Shown piece after piece: positions 9,018 through 16,850 of a stretch of DNA of 64,000 nt. The DNA is taken from assembly GCF_044068515.1 (NCBI RefSeq), contig NZ_JBIPKI010000001.1:247276-311275 (forward strand), given 5' to 3'. The notes beneath the pieces are model-generated. The model was not told the origin of the DNA and did not search any database. It saw only the letters and a program-made list of their open reading frames with translations. Source of the DNA: Desulfurivibrio sp044068515 (GTDB taxonomy: Bacteria; Desulfobacterota; Desulfobulbia; Desulfobulbales; Desulfurivibrionaceae). A program made the translations under genes and the position numbers. Position 1 is the first letter of the stretch, and every line of letters starts with the position of its first letter.

Positions 9018-12000
9018 TCAACTTTGCTGGCGGCTTAGGCGCTTGCCGGCCAGAGTCTCCAGCAGCATATAGAACATCGGCACGAAGATCAGGGCCAGGG
9101 TACTGGCCGCCAGCATCCCGGCCAAGACCACCGAGCCGATCTCCTGGCGGCTGGCGGCCCCGGCGCCGCTGGCGAAAACCAGCGGCAGGACCCCGATGAT
9201 AAAGGTCAGGGCGGTCATTACTATGGCCCGGAAACGCTGACGAGCCGCAGTGGTGGCCGCTTCGGCGGGGCTCATGCCCTCCCGGCGGTTCTGGGCGGCG
9301 AACTCGACGATCAGGATGGCGTTCTTGGCCGCCAGACCGATTAATACCAGTAAACCCACCTGAAAGTAAATATCGTTGGGAAATCCCCGCAGCCAGCTGA
9401 CCAGGGCTGCGCCGAAGACCCCGAAGGGAACGGCCGTGGCCACGGCCAAAGGCAGGGTCCAGCGCTCGTACTGGGCGGCCAGAATCAGGAAAACCATCAG
9501 CAGGCCCAGGCCGAAGGCCGCTCCGCCGGCCCCGGCGGCGGCCTCCAACTGGTAAGCCTCGCCGATCCAACCCATTACAGGCTCCCGCTCGTCCTGCAAC
9601 TCGCGGACCACCAGCTCCATCGCCTCCTTGGCCTGGCCCGAGGTGTAGCCGGGGGCCGGGTCGGCCATCAGCCGGGCGGCCGGGTAGATATTGAAACGGT
9701 TGATGATATCGGCCCCGCTGGTCAGCTCCAGGCTAACCAGGGAACTGAGCGGCACCATTGCCCCGCCCGCCGAGCGGACAAAGACGTGGCGCAGATCCTC
9801 GGGCTGGCTGCGGAACTCACCCTCTGACTGCAGATTGACCTGCCAGAGCCGGCCGAAATAAGTGAAATCGTTGACGTACAGGGCGCCGAAAGTACTCTGC
9901 ATGGCCTCGAAGATGCTGTCGATGGGCACCTGCATGGCCTTGGCCTTCTCCCGGTCCACCGAGGCCCGGTAGCGGGGAATGCTGGCATCCAGGGTTGAGC
10001 GAACACCCACCAGCTCCGGCCGGGCATTGGCCGCCTGGACCACCCGTCCGGCCAGGGCTTCGATTTCCGCCGGGTTGCTCTCGCCTCGCACCTGGAGATA
10101 GCCGTCCACCCCGCCGGTAAGTGACAGACCCTGAATCGGCGGCGGCAGGAAGGCAAAGATATTGGCCTCCTGGATTCCGAAACCCGCCCCCATAATGCGC
10201 CCGGCCACCGCCTCGGCATGCTGTTCCCGGGTCGGGCGCAACCCCCAGTCGGTGAGGTTGGCGAAACCGAGCAGGGCGTTGGTCCGCAGGGACATGGCAA
10301 AAATATCGAAGCCGGCGATGGAGGTAAAATCGGAAATCTCCTCCATGGCGATCAACTGGCGGGCCAGGTTGTCGCGCGCCTCTTCGGTGCGGCCCAGGGC
10401 GGCGGCCGCCGGCAGTTGGCCGACCACGAGGGCGACCCCCTGATCCTCCTGGGGCACCAGGCCGGTCGGCAACCGGTCCAGCACCAGGATGGTCGCAGCG
10501 CAGAAAAGGGCAAACAGGGTCAGGCCCAGGCCCCAGCGCCGGATCAGGAAGCCGGCGGTGGTCACGAAAAAATCGGTCAGATACAAGAAGATGCGGTTGA
10601 ATAGACGGAAGGGAGCCAGCAGCACCCTTGGCTGCTTGTCCAGCAATTTGGCGCACATGGCCGGGGTCAGGGTCAGGGCGACCACCCCGGAGACCACCAC
10701 CGAAACCGCGATGGTGACCGCGAACTGGCGGTAAAGCTCGCCGCTCAGGCCTCCCAGAAAGGCCACCGGGGCAAAAACCGCCACCAGCACCAGGGTCGAG
10801 GCCACAACCGCTCCCGACACCTGGCGCATGGTTTCAATCGAGGCTTCTCGGGCCTTAAGGCCTTTTTCCCGGATCAGTCGTTCGACGTTTTCCATCACGA
10901 TGATGGCGTTGTCCACCACGATGCCGATGGAGAGCACCAGGCCGAAGAGGGTCAGCAGGTTGACGGAAAAGCCCAGCAACTGCATGCCGGCAAAGGTGCC
11001 GATCAGGGAAACCGGAATCGCCGCCACCGGAATCAAGGTGGCCCGCAGGCGCTGGAGGAAGATGAAGGTCACCAGCACCACCAGGCCGGTGGCGATAAAG
11101 ATGGTGACGACCACCTCGCGGATCGAGACCTGGACAAATTCAGTGGTATCGTAGGGAATCGAATATTCAAGTCCGGCCGGAAATCGATTGCTGATGTCGG
11201 CCAGGGTCTCTTTAACTCGGTCGGCGGTGGCCAAGGCGTTGGCCCCGGGTTGGAGATAAACCCCAACGGGAACGGCCGGGGTGGCGTTGTAGGTGGCGGA
11301 AAAATCGTAGCGCTGTGAGCCCAGTTCAGCCCGGGCCACGTCGCCCAGGCGCAGGGTGCCGCCCTGCTCGTCGGCCCGGAGGATCACCTGCTCGAATTGC
11401 TCGGGGGTGTTGAATTGGCTGGGAGTGGTGACGGTGAAGGTGAAGGCCTGGCCCGGCAGGGCCGGTTCGCCGCCGATCTGACCGGCGGCGAACTGGGCGT
11501 TCTGTTCCCGCAGGGCGTCGGCCACGTCCGATGGAGTCAGGCCGAAACGGGCCAGTTTGTCCGGTTGCAGCCAGATCCGCATGGAATAATCCTGGCTGGC
11601 AAAGAGTGAGGCATCGCCGACTCCGGGCAGGCGGGACAGTTCATCGAGGACGTTGAGCAGGATATAGTTGCTGATATAGATCGGATCGAAACGGCCATCG
11701 GGGGAGGAGAGCACCGGCACCATCAATATATTGGTGGAACGGGCCTCCACCCGGAGGCCCAGATCACGCACCCGCTGGGGCAGCCGGGCCATGGCCGCCT
11801 GCACTCGATTGTTGACGTTGATCGCAGCCTGGTCCGGATTGGTGCCCATCGCGAAGGTCACCGTGAGCATCAGCATGCCGGCATCGGTGCTGGTGGACTC
11901 CATGTAGATCATGTTGTCCACCCCGTTGATTTCCTGCTCCAGGGGAGCGGCCACCGAAGAGGCGATGACCTCGGAATCGGCGCCGGGATAGAAGGCCTGC

Positions 12001-12134
12001 ACCACGACCTGGGGCGGCACCACGTCCGGGTACTGCTCGACGGGCAGGATCCGCAGGGAGACCAGGCCGGCCAGGAGGATGATGATGGAGATGACCGAGG
12101 CGAAAATCGGCCGGTCGATGAAGAAACGGGCCAT
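9018..12134 (-). CDS. RND (HAE1) multidrug efflux permease
   Basis: Inner-membrane proton-driven pump of the AcrB/MexB type, 1,038 residues, full length. N-terminus MARFFIDRPIFASVISIIIL is typical. Porter-domain and TM signatures are visible: GVDNMIYMESTSTDAG, VNNRVQAAMARLP, GIVVDNAIIVMENVERLI in TM4 and GLAAKNAILIVEFA in TM10. In AcrB the TM4 motif has two adjacent Asp residues (D407/D408) for proton relay; here the second is Asn, while the TM10 Lys is kept. Gene order is TetR regulator, membrane-fusion protein, pump, outer-membrane channel; the pump begins 2 nt after the fusion-protein stop. Substrates cannot be inferred. Confidence 0.95.
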   Translation of the reverse strand: MARFFIDRPIFASVISIIILLAGLVSLRILPVEQYPDVVPPQVVVQAFYPGADSEVIASSVAAPLEQEINGVDNMIYMESTSTDAGMLMLTVTFAMGTNPDQAAINVNNRVQAAMARLPQRVRDLGLRVEARSTNILMVPVLSSPDGRFDPIYISNYILLNVLDELSRLPGVGDASLFASQDYSMRIWLQPDKLARFGLTPSDVADALREQNAQFAAGQIGGEPALPGQAFTFTVTTPSQFNTPEQFEQVILRADEQGGTLRLGDVARAELGSQRYDFSATYNATPAVPVGVYLQPGANALATADRVKETLADISNRFPAGLEYSIPYDTTEFVQVSIREVVVTIFIATGLVVLVTFIFLQRLRATLIPVAAIPVSLIGTFAGMQLLGFSVNLLTLFGLVLSIGIVVDNAIIVMENVERLIREKGLKAREASIETMRQVSGAVVASTLVLVAVFAPVAFLGGLSGELYRQFAVTIAVSVVVSGVVALTLTPAMCAKLLDKQPRVLLAPFRLFNRIFLYLTDFFVTTAGFLIRRWGLGLTLFALFCAATILVLDRLPTGLVPQEDQGVALVVGQLPAAAALGRTEEARDNLARQLIAMEEISDFTSIAGFDIFAMSLRTNALLGFANLTDWGLRPTREQHAEAVAGRIMGAGFGIQEANIFAFLPPPIQGLSLTGGVDGYLQVRGESNPAEIEALAGRVVQAANARPELVGVRSTLDASIPRYRASVDREKAKAMQVPIDSIFEAMQSTFGALYVNDFTYFGRLWQVNLQSEGEFRSQPEDLRHVFVRSAGGAMVPLSSLVSLELTSGADIINRFNIYPAARLMADPAPGYTSGQAKEAMELVVRELQDEREPVMGWIGEAYQLEAAAGAGGAAFGLGLLMVFLILAAQYERWTLPLAVATAVPFGVFGAALVSWLRGFPNDIYFQVGLLVLIGLAAKNAILIVEFAAQNRREGMSPAEAATTAARQRFRAIVMTALTFIIGVLPLVFASGAGAASRQEIGSVVLAGMLAASTLALIFVPMFYMLLETLAGKRLSRQQS

Positions 12135-12136
12135 GC

Positions 12137-13297
12137 CTAATCCTCCTGTTCGGCGGGGATTGGCATTACCGCCAAGCCGGGGCCCAAGGCTACCTGACCG
12201 TTGATTACCAGCCGGTCGCCGGCGGCCAGCCCGGAGAGAATTACCTGGCGGCCGGCCACCACCGGGCCGAGCTCCACCGGCCGAGCCTGGACCGTGTCAT
12301 CCTCACCCACGACAAAAACCCGCTGGCCGTTGCGGTCACTGCCCACTGCGGCCGGGGGAATAAGGAATACTCCGTCAAGCCGCTGAAGCAGCAGCCGGAT
12401 CCGGACCAGTTGGCCGGGAACCAGTTGGCGGTCGGGATTGGCGAAGATCGCCCGGGCGGTAACGGTCCCGGTCAGGGGATCGATGACCCGGTCGGTGAAA
12501 TCCACCACGCCGGGATAGGGATAATCATCGTCGGCAGCCAGGCGGAGGAAAGCCTCCAGGGGTTGCTTGGCGCCATCGCGGGCCAGTACTTTCCGGGCCA
12601 GGAGCGCCGCGTCGTTTTCCGGCAGGGAAAAGCGGACATGCACCGGTTCAAGACTGGTGATGGTGGTCAGCAGGGTGCCGAATTCGATCAAGCTGCCTTC
12701 GGAGAAGCTCTCCAGGCCGGTGATGCCGCTGCCGGGGGCCGCAACCTCGGTGTAGCGCAGGTTGCGGCGGGCGTCGGCCAGGGCGGCTTCGGCCAGGGCC
12801 AGGCGGGCTTCGGTCAATTCCAGGGTGGTCCGGGCCTGGTCCCGTTCCCGCTGGCTGATGGCGTCTTGCTCGTAGAGGTTGGCGCTGCGCTGCCATTCCC
12901 GCCGAGCCTGGGCGTGGTCGGCGAGGGCGACGGCCTGGTCGGCCTCGGCCCGTTGCAAGGCGATGGCAAAAGGTTCGGGGTCGATGCGGAAGAGCGGCTC
13001 GCCTTCCTGGACCGGGCTACCTTCTATATATAAACGTTGTTCGAGAATCCCCGCCACCCGGGCCCGGACTTCGATCTCGCGAGAACCCCTTACCCGGCCG
13101 GGGTATTCGGCCTCCACCCGGACATCCTCGGGCTCCAAAGTCAACACCGTTACCGGAGGCGGCGGCGGTCCCTGCTGGCTGCCGTTGTCGGGCCCGCCAT
13201 TGCCGCAACCTGCCGCCAGGATTGGGATCATTGCCGCCAGGATAATCAGTGCCCAGGGTCGGGTATTAAATGATCGCCGATTATTATTGTTTTGCAT
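12137..13297 (-). CDS. RND efflux membrane-fusion (periplasmic adaptor) lipoprotein
   Basis: AcrA/MexA-type adaptor of 386 residues linking the pump to the outer-membrane channel. Lipoprotein signal with lipobox ILAAGCGNGG. Then the barrel-sandwich half motifs (VRVEAEYPGRVRGSREIEVR, VQEGEPLFRIDP), a coiled-coil alpha hairpin (about residues 105-180, QRAEADQAVALADHAQARRE onward), and the beta-barrel part FTDRVIDPLTGTVTARAIFA with LVPGQLVRIRL. Starts 60 nt after the TetR stop on the same strand; the downstream pump gene is 2 nt away, so translation is probably coupled. Confidence 0.93.
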   Translation of the reverse strand: MQNNNNRRSFNTRPWALIILAAMIPILAAGCGNGGPDNGSQQGPPPPPVTVLTLEPEDVRVEAEYPGRVRGSREIEVRARVAGILEQRLYIEGSPVQEGEPLFRIDPEPFAIALQRAEADQAVALADHAQARREWQRSANLYEQDAISQRERDQARTTLELTEARLALAEAALADARRNLRYTEVAAPGSGITGLESFSEGSLIEFGTLLTTITSLEPVHVRFSLPENDAALLARKVLARDGAKQPLEAFLRLAADDDYPYPGVVDFTDRVIDPLTGTVTARAIFANPDRQLVPGQLVRIRLLLQRLDGVFLIPPAAVGSDRNGQRVFVVGEDDTVQARPVELGPVVAGRQVILSGLAAGDRLVINGQVALGPGLAVMPIPAEQED

Positions 13298-13357
13298 CTT
13301 CTCTTCCTGACTTGATGGTTTCGTGCAGGGTTGCCCGGGAATCAGGTCCGGTCTGGT

Positions 13358-13936
13358 TTAGCTATTCCGGATGGCGTCCCAGGAAGCCCGAACGGTTTGG
13401 GCGATAATCTCATCATTAACCGCCAAGTGGCGGTTGCTGTGTTCTTTGGCCAGGGCCACCACCGGTCCCCAGGCCATGGCTTCCAGGGCTTGCATCGGAA
13501 CATTCTTGCAGAGTCCCTGCTCACGAGCTTCCTGGAGGGTCTGTAAAATAAGGCCCTCTTCGGCCGGCAGCCGGGCAGCGCTTGCGGTGGCGTAAGGGGA
13601 ATAATAATAAAGCTCCATGAAGCGGAACTCCGCCGGGGCGGTAATGAACATCCGCAAGAGGAAGCTGAAAATCTGGCTAAACCTCTTGGGCAGGGGCCGG
13701 TCGGGGTCGAATTCAGCCAGCAGTTGCTGCTGATAGCGATCATGCAGTTCCCTAAATATTGCATGGATCAGGCTGTCTTTATCCTTGAAATAGCGATAGA
13801 TAGTGCCCACCCCGATTCCCGCCTCCTTGGCGATGGCCGCAATCGGGGCGCCGTGAAAACCCCGTTCAGCCAACAATCCCAGGGCCACGGCCATAATGCG
13901 CCTCCGCTTGTCCTGCAGTTCCTTTTCCCGCGCCAT
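13358..13936 (-). CDS. TetR-family repressor of the RND efflux operon
   Basis: 192 residues. N-terminal helix-turn-helix: RRRIMAVALGLLAERGFHGA then AIAKEAGIGVGTIYRYFKDK, the TetR consensus. The C-terminal ligand domain resembles those of other efflux repressors, with an FSFLLRMFITAPAEFRFMEL helix. It is the first gene of the operon and sits directly downstream of a perfect 20-bp palindrome overlapping the predicted start of transcription, so autorepression plus control of the pump is the likely scheme. The ligand is unknown. Confidence 0.92.
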   Translation of the reverse strand: MAREKELQDKRRRIMAVALGLLAERGFHGAPIAAIAKEAGIGVGTIYRYFKDKDSLIHAIFRELHDRYQQQLLAEFDPDRPLPKRFSQIFSFLLRMFITAPAEFRFMELYYYSPYATASAARLPAEEGLILQTLQEAREQGLCKNVPMQALEAMAWGPVVALAKEHSNRHLAVNDEIIAQTVRASWDAIRNS

Positions 13937-13968
13937 ATAACCACTCCGGTTGCCTTTTTATCCGGCTG

Positions 13969-13988
13969 CGGAGTGAACGTTCACTCCG
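13969..13988. promoter_or_regulatory. TetR operator, perfect 20-bp palindrome
   Basis: CGGAGTGAACGTTCACTCCG is a perfect palindrome, 32 nt upstream of the TetR start codon. It overlaps the expected transcription start of the minus-strand promoter at 13995-14023. The TGAACGTTCA core is like known TetR-type operators. Binding itself is inferred. Confidence 0.8.
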
Positions 13989-13994
13989 GGGTGC

Positions 13995-14023
13995 ATAGTT
14001 ATGCAGCAGGGGTTTAATGTCAA
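13995..14023 (-). promoter_or_regulatory. sigma-70 promoter of the efflux operon
   Basis: Read on the minus strand: consensus TTGACA (plus-strand 14018-14023), 17-nt spacer, AACTAT (13995-14000). Expected start near 13988, at the edge of the palindromic operator, the arrangement of a repressible promoter. Confidence 0.7.
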
Positions 14024-14163
14024 GCGAAAAGGTCGGCGTTGCTTTGGTTGGCCCCTGCGACCTAGTCGTCGGCCGAGGGGATTTCTTGGCAGGGTTGCAG
14101 AGGCTTGGCAAAAACGCAAGCAAATTTACGGGTCATGTCACGAAAAAACAGCTATTTATAGTT

Positions 14164-14179
14164 TGGCACGGTTTGTGCT
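14164..14179 (+). promoter_or_regulatory. sigma-54 (-24/-12) promoter
   Basis: TGGCACGGTTTGTGCT: GG at 14165-14166 and GC at 14177-14178 are exactly 10 nt apart, and TGGCACG is the full -24 consensus. It lies 42 nt upstream of the first small membrane protein gene, and an NtrC-type activator is encoded in the same locus. Confidence 0.85.
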
Positions 14180-14220
14180 ATTTAACCAAGCCAAACAACC
14201 AGAAGCAAAGGAGGGATAAA

Positions 14221-14547
14221 ATGGAAAAGAGAAACGCAAAAAAGTTTGCCTACCTGGGCGCCGGGGCCGGCCTGGGTCTGTTCACCTTGTTCGGCTTGCT
14301 TTACGGCTTTCTGCTGGCCGGGGTAATGGGGTTGCAACTGACCGGGATGATATTCGGGCCGGGTGAATTCGGAATTCTGGCGCGGATCATCGTTTCCTTG
14401 GGCATTCTCTTCGGGGTTCTGCTCGCCGCCCTGGCCTGCGTCACCGGGACGGCCACCCTGGGTTACCTGGTTGGCCTGGTAATCGATGCAATCAAAGAAA
14501 CAAGAACCGGATCGTTAAAGATTCATAATGCAGCAGCCAATAAATAA
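14221..14547 (+). CDS. small glycine-rich membrane protein, unknown function (copy 1)
   Basis: 108 residues, not recognised. A short basic N-terminus (MEKRNAKKFA) is followed by two long hydrophobic Gly-rich segments: AYLGAGAGLGLFTLFGLLYG extended by FLLAGVMGLQLTGMIFG, and a second at about residues 60-95 with IIVSLGILFGVLLAALACV. The tail is soluble. Layout suggests two to three membrane helices. AAGGAGGG at 14208-14215 gives an excellent ribosome-binding site for ATG 14221; the frame is open farther upstream but that stretch contains the sigma-54 promoter. The next gene, 12 nt downstream, is a paralogue. The promoter and neighbours link it to the NrfD/cytochrome locus, possibly as an assembly or anchoring factor; that is a guess. 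Confidence 0.75.
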   Translation: MEKRNAKKFAYLGAGAGLGLFTLFGLLYGFLLAGVMGLQLTGMIFGPGEFGILARIIVSLGILFGVLLAALACVTGTATLGYLVGLVIDAIKETRTGSLKIHNAAANK

Positions 14548-14559
14548 GGAGGAAAAGCC

Positions 14560-14883
14560 ATGAAAACCAATGAAACCGCCAAAAAGGGATTGTATGTGGG
14601 AGTCGGCGCAGGCCTGGTATTCTTCGTGCTGGCCGGATTGTTGCCGGGAACTTTGCTCGGCGGCGCCGTGGGACTGAAAATCATCGGGATCATGTACGGC
14701 GGACCGATGCCGGTGGCGATCCTGCCCAAGGTGATTCTGGCCGTATCGATGATGTTGGGGGTCATGCTCTCGGCGGTAGTTTACATCTTCGGCTCCGGGC
14801 TGGTGGGCTGGAGTGTCGGCCACGCCCTTGAAGCCTCCCGGGCCAAGGCCAAAGCCGCGGCCCCGCTCACGGCTCACAAGTAA
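14560..14883 (+). CDS. small glycine-rich membrane protein, unknown function (copy 2)
   Basis: 107 residues, paralogue of the preceding gene. Both share the plan (K)KxxYxGxGAGLxxFxLxGLLxG, then LLxGxxGLxxxGxMxGxG, then an ILxxxxxLGVxLxAxxxxxGxxxxGxxVG helix. The tail ALEASRAKAKAAAPLTAHK is basic and Ala-rich. AAGGAGGAAAAGCC precedes ATG 14560, 12 nt after the copy 1 stop, so the two are co-transcribed from the sigma-54 promoter at 14164. A strong intrinsic terminator follows at 14910, making this a two-gene unit. Function unknown. Confidence 0.75.
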   Translation: MKTNETAKKGLYVGVGAGLVFFVLAGLLPGTLLGGAVGLKIIGIMYGGPMPVAILPKVILAVSMMLGVMLSAVVYIFGSGLVGWSVGHALEASRAKAKAAAPLTAHK

Positions 14884-14909
14884 GCCCTGACTTAAAAAAA
14901 ACTGCCGGC

Positions 14910-14950
14910 AAATGCGGCGACCGAGCAAGCCTCGGTCGCCGCATTTTTTT
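14910..14950 (+). terminator. strong rho-independent terminator
   Basis: A 16-bp perfect stem (left arm 14910-14925, right arm 14931-14946) closes a 5-nt CAAGC loop, and the right arm runs straight into TTTTTTT. It ends the sigma-54 two-gene unit and insulates it from the next sigma-54 promoter 80 nt downstream. Confidence 0.92.
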
Positions 14951-14984
14951 GCACTTTTGCATTTTTTTGCAACAATGCAAAAAA
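14950..14984. promoter_or_regulatory. repeated TGCA/T-tract elements, candidate enhancer
   Basis: Four GCA cores flanked by T or A tracts lie in 35 nt; the last two form the inverted repeat TTTTTTGCA (14963-14971) and TGCAAAAAA (14976-14984). The inverted repeat lies about 43-64 nt upstream of the -24 element at 15027. This could be an upstream site for the sigma-54 activator or simply part of the terminator region. Pattern only. Confidence 0.35.
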
Positions 14985-15025
14985 TTTAATTAGGTTATAT
15001 TTTGTAAAAACAGTCACTTAGCATG

Positions 15026-15041
15026 AGGCACGGTTTATGCA
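15026..15041 (+). promoter_or_regulatory. second sigma-54 (-24/-12) promoter
   Basis: AGGCACGGTTTATGCA: GG at 15027-15028 and GC at 15039-15040 are 10 nt apart. The core GGCACGGTTTRTGC is shared almost base for base with the promoter at 14164. It would start a transcript of about 150-nt leader reading into the 15201 gene and the NrfD complex. The leader also contains TTTGC/GCAAA inverted pairs around 15050-15065. Confidence 0.85.
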
Positions 15042-15200
15042 CCTGCGGTTTGCAAAGCAGCAAATTAACCGATTTCGCAACCCTGCAACTGAGTGGATGG
15101 CCTGTTGAGGTTATGGATTGACTGATTGGATGGTAGTGCGGCTTAATAAGAAGTAACGGTTAGTTATGGGCAGATAATGAACCAAACAAGGGGAGAAACC

Positions 15201-15542
15201 ATGAAATTCATTGTCAGCAGAAAAAGAGTCTCGGTTACGGAAAACCGGCAAATTTGCGAGGAGGCCTTCCAGGAAGCGCTGACGCCGTTGGATTATCGCA
15301 ACGTCGAAAGCCTGGAGAAGGCCCGGGATAAGATCTGGTACAAGGACTGGATCGCTGACGGGGTCAACCATCGGGAGGAAAACGGCATGGTGGTCTGCGA
15401 AAAAAAGGAGAAATCCCGGCAGTGGGTCATCAGGCTCGATTCCCTGGATGAGCTGCTGGATTTCCAGGGCAAGTATGGTTCGATCCTGCTCTCTGACAGT
15501 ACCCCCTATGTGGAAGTGAAAAAAGAGATCACCATTTTATAA
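15201..15542 (+). CDS. small cytoplasmic protein of unknown function, first gene of NrfD operon
   Basis: 113 residues, soluble and charged, no membrane helix and no heme or iron-sulfur motif. The sequence MKFIVSRKRVSVTENRQICE is followed by a mixed alpha/beta stretch including YKDWIADGVNHREENGMVVC and KKEKSRQWVIRLDSLDELLD. The only Cys residues are isolated. ATG 15201 is preceded by AAGGGGAGAA at good spacing; ATG 15177 is a weaker alternative adding eight residues. It lies between the sigma-54 promoter and the NrfD-like gene 35 nt downstream, so it is probably co-expressed with the complex. Not recognised. Confidence 0.75.
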   Translation: MKFIVSRKRVSVTENRQICEEAFQEALTPLDYRNVESLEKARDKIWYKDWIADGVNHREENGMVVCEKKEKSRQWVIRLDSLDELLDFQGKYGSILLSDSTPYVEVKKEITIL

Positions 15543-15577
15543 GGCAAATCGCCCAATATTTCGCCAGGAGGGCAATC

Positions 15578-16822
15578 ATGGCAGATGAAACAAAGCAGAG
15601 TAGGGCCACGACCGGCAAGGATTCGGGTGGTCCGCCGAGCCCGGGTTTTACCTCGGAAGTGATGTCCGCCGTTGCCGGCCTTCTTTCCGGCACCCGTTCT
15701 TTTTACATTATCTTCTCACTGTCCCTGGTCACCATCGTAATCGCGTCCGTCGTCAGCCTGGACGCCATGCGGATCGGGTTTCATAACGCCTACAATGTTA
15801 CCCGCGAGATCCAGTGGGGCCTTATCATCTCAACCTACATTTTCTTTGTCGTTACCTCTACCGGCCTTTGCATCGTATCCGCCATCGGCCATGTTTTCGG
15901 CATGAAGGATTTCATGCCCATCGTCAACCGGGCGGTTTTCCTTTCGGTGGTCACCATTTTCGCCGGTTTTACGGTTATTTTCTTCGATCTTGAAAACCCC
16001 TTCCGGATGGGGATATACCAGGTAATCTCACCCAACTTTGCTTCCAACCTGTGGTGGATGGGCACACTTTACGGCGCATACATGATATTCATGGCGATCG
16101 AGTTCATCTTTATCCTCCTCCACAAACATAAAATCGCCTACTATGCGGCTTTGGCCGGGCTGATCTCCGGTATTGCGGCCCACAGCAACCTGGGCGCCAT
16201 CTTCGGCATGCTCACCGGGCGAGAATTCTGGTACGGCCCCTACATGCCGATCTACTTCATCGCCTCCGCGGCCATGTCGGGCGGAGCGGCGATTATTCTC
16301 TTCACCGTCCTGGGCTACAAGATCAACAATGAAGTTATCGACGCGCCGATGAAAAGGGCCCTGGAGGCGGTTTCGAAGCTGACCGCTTTGATGATCGCGG
16401 TAATTCTCTTTTTCACCACCTGGAAAATTATTACCGGCCTGGTGGGCACGGCCGGTAAAAAAGATGTCCTGATGGCGATGCTGACCGGACCATATGCTCT
16501 CAACTTCTGGGGGTTTGAAGTGCTGATCGGCATGGTCATACCCTTTGCCTTATTACTGGGTTCGCGCTTCAGGAACGTCAAGATCAGCTTTCTGGCCTCC
16601 ATTTTGATGATTATCGGAATTTTCATCATGCGCTACGACCTGGTGGTCCTGGGTCAGGTGGTGCCGGCCTTCCAGGAACTGGGCGTCATCGAAGCCCGGG
16701 AACTGAACACTTACTTACCGTCGTTCCACGAAATGATGATCACTGTTGCCGGCCTTGGCATCGTCGCCGCCGCTTTTCTCCTGGGCGAGCGCGTGTTCAA
16801 GGGCCATAAAAGCGGTCACTGA
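15578..16822 (+). CDS. NrfD/PsrC/CbcU-like integral membrane quinol-interacting subunit
   Basis: 414 residues with a ~35-residue hydrophilic N-terminus and about ten membrane helices, the size and pattern of the NrfD/PsrC family that exchanges electrons with (mena)quinone. Segments such as WGLIISTYIFFVVTSTGLCI, TIFAGFTVIFFDLENPFRMG and GFEVLIGMVIPFALLLGSRF match that family. It is followed by a Tat-exported 4Fe-4S protein and a triheme cytochrome, the same three-part composition as CbcSTU-type quinol:cytochrome oxidoreductases of Geobacter and related Hmc/Qrc-like complexes. AGGAGG precedes ATG 15578. Role: membrane anchor and quinone site linking the menaquinone pool to periplasmic hemes. 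Direction of electron flow unknown. Confidence 0.88.
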   Translation: MADETKQSRATTGKDSGGPPSPGFTSEVMSAVAGLLSGTRSFYIIFSLSLVTIVIASVVSLDAMRIGFHNAYNVTREIQWGLIISTYIFFVVTSTGLCIVSAIGHVFGMKDFMPIVNRAVFLSVVTIFAGFTVIFFDLENPFRMGIYQVISPNFASNLWWMGTLYGAYMIFMAIEFIFILLHKHKIAYYAALAGLISGIAAHSNLGAIFGMLTGREFWYGPYMPIYFIASAAMSGGAAIILFTVLGYKINNEVIDAPMKRALEAVSKLTALMIAVILFFTTWKIITGLVGTAGKKDVLMAMLTGPYALNFWGFEVLIGMVIPFALLLGSRFRNVKISFLASILMIIGIFIMRYDLVVLGQVVPAFQELGVIEARELNTYLPSFHEMMITVAGLGIVAAAFLLGERVFKGHKSGH

Positions 16823-16850
16823 ATCCACCACAGACCAGGGAGCCTACCTC

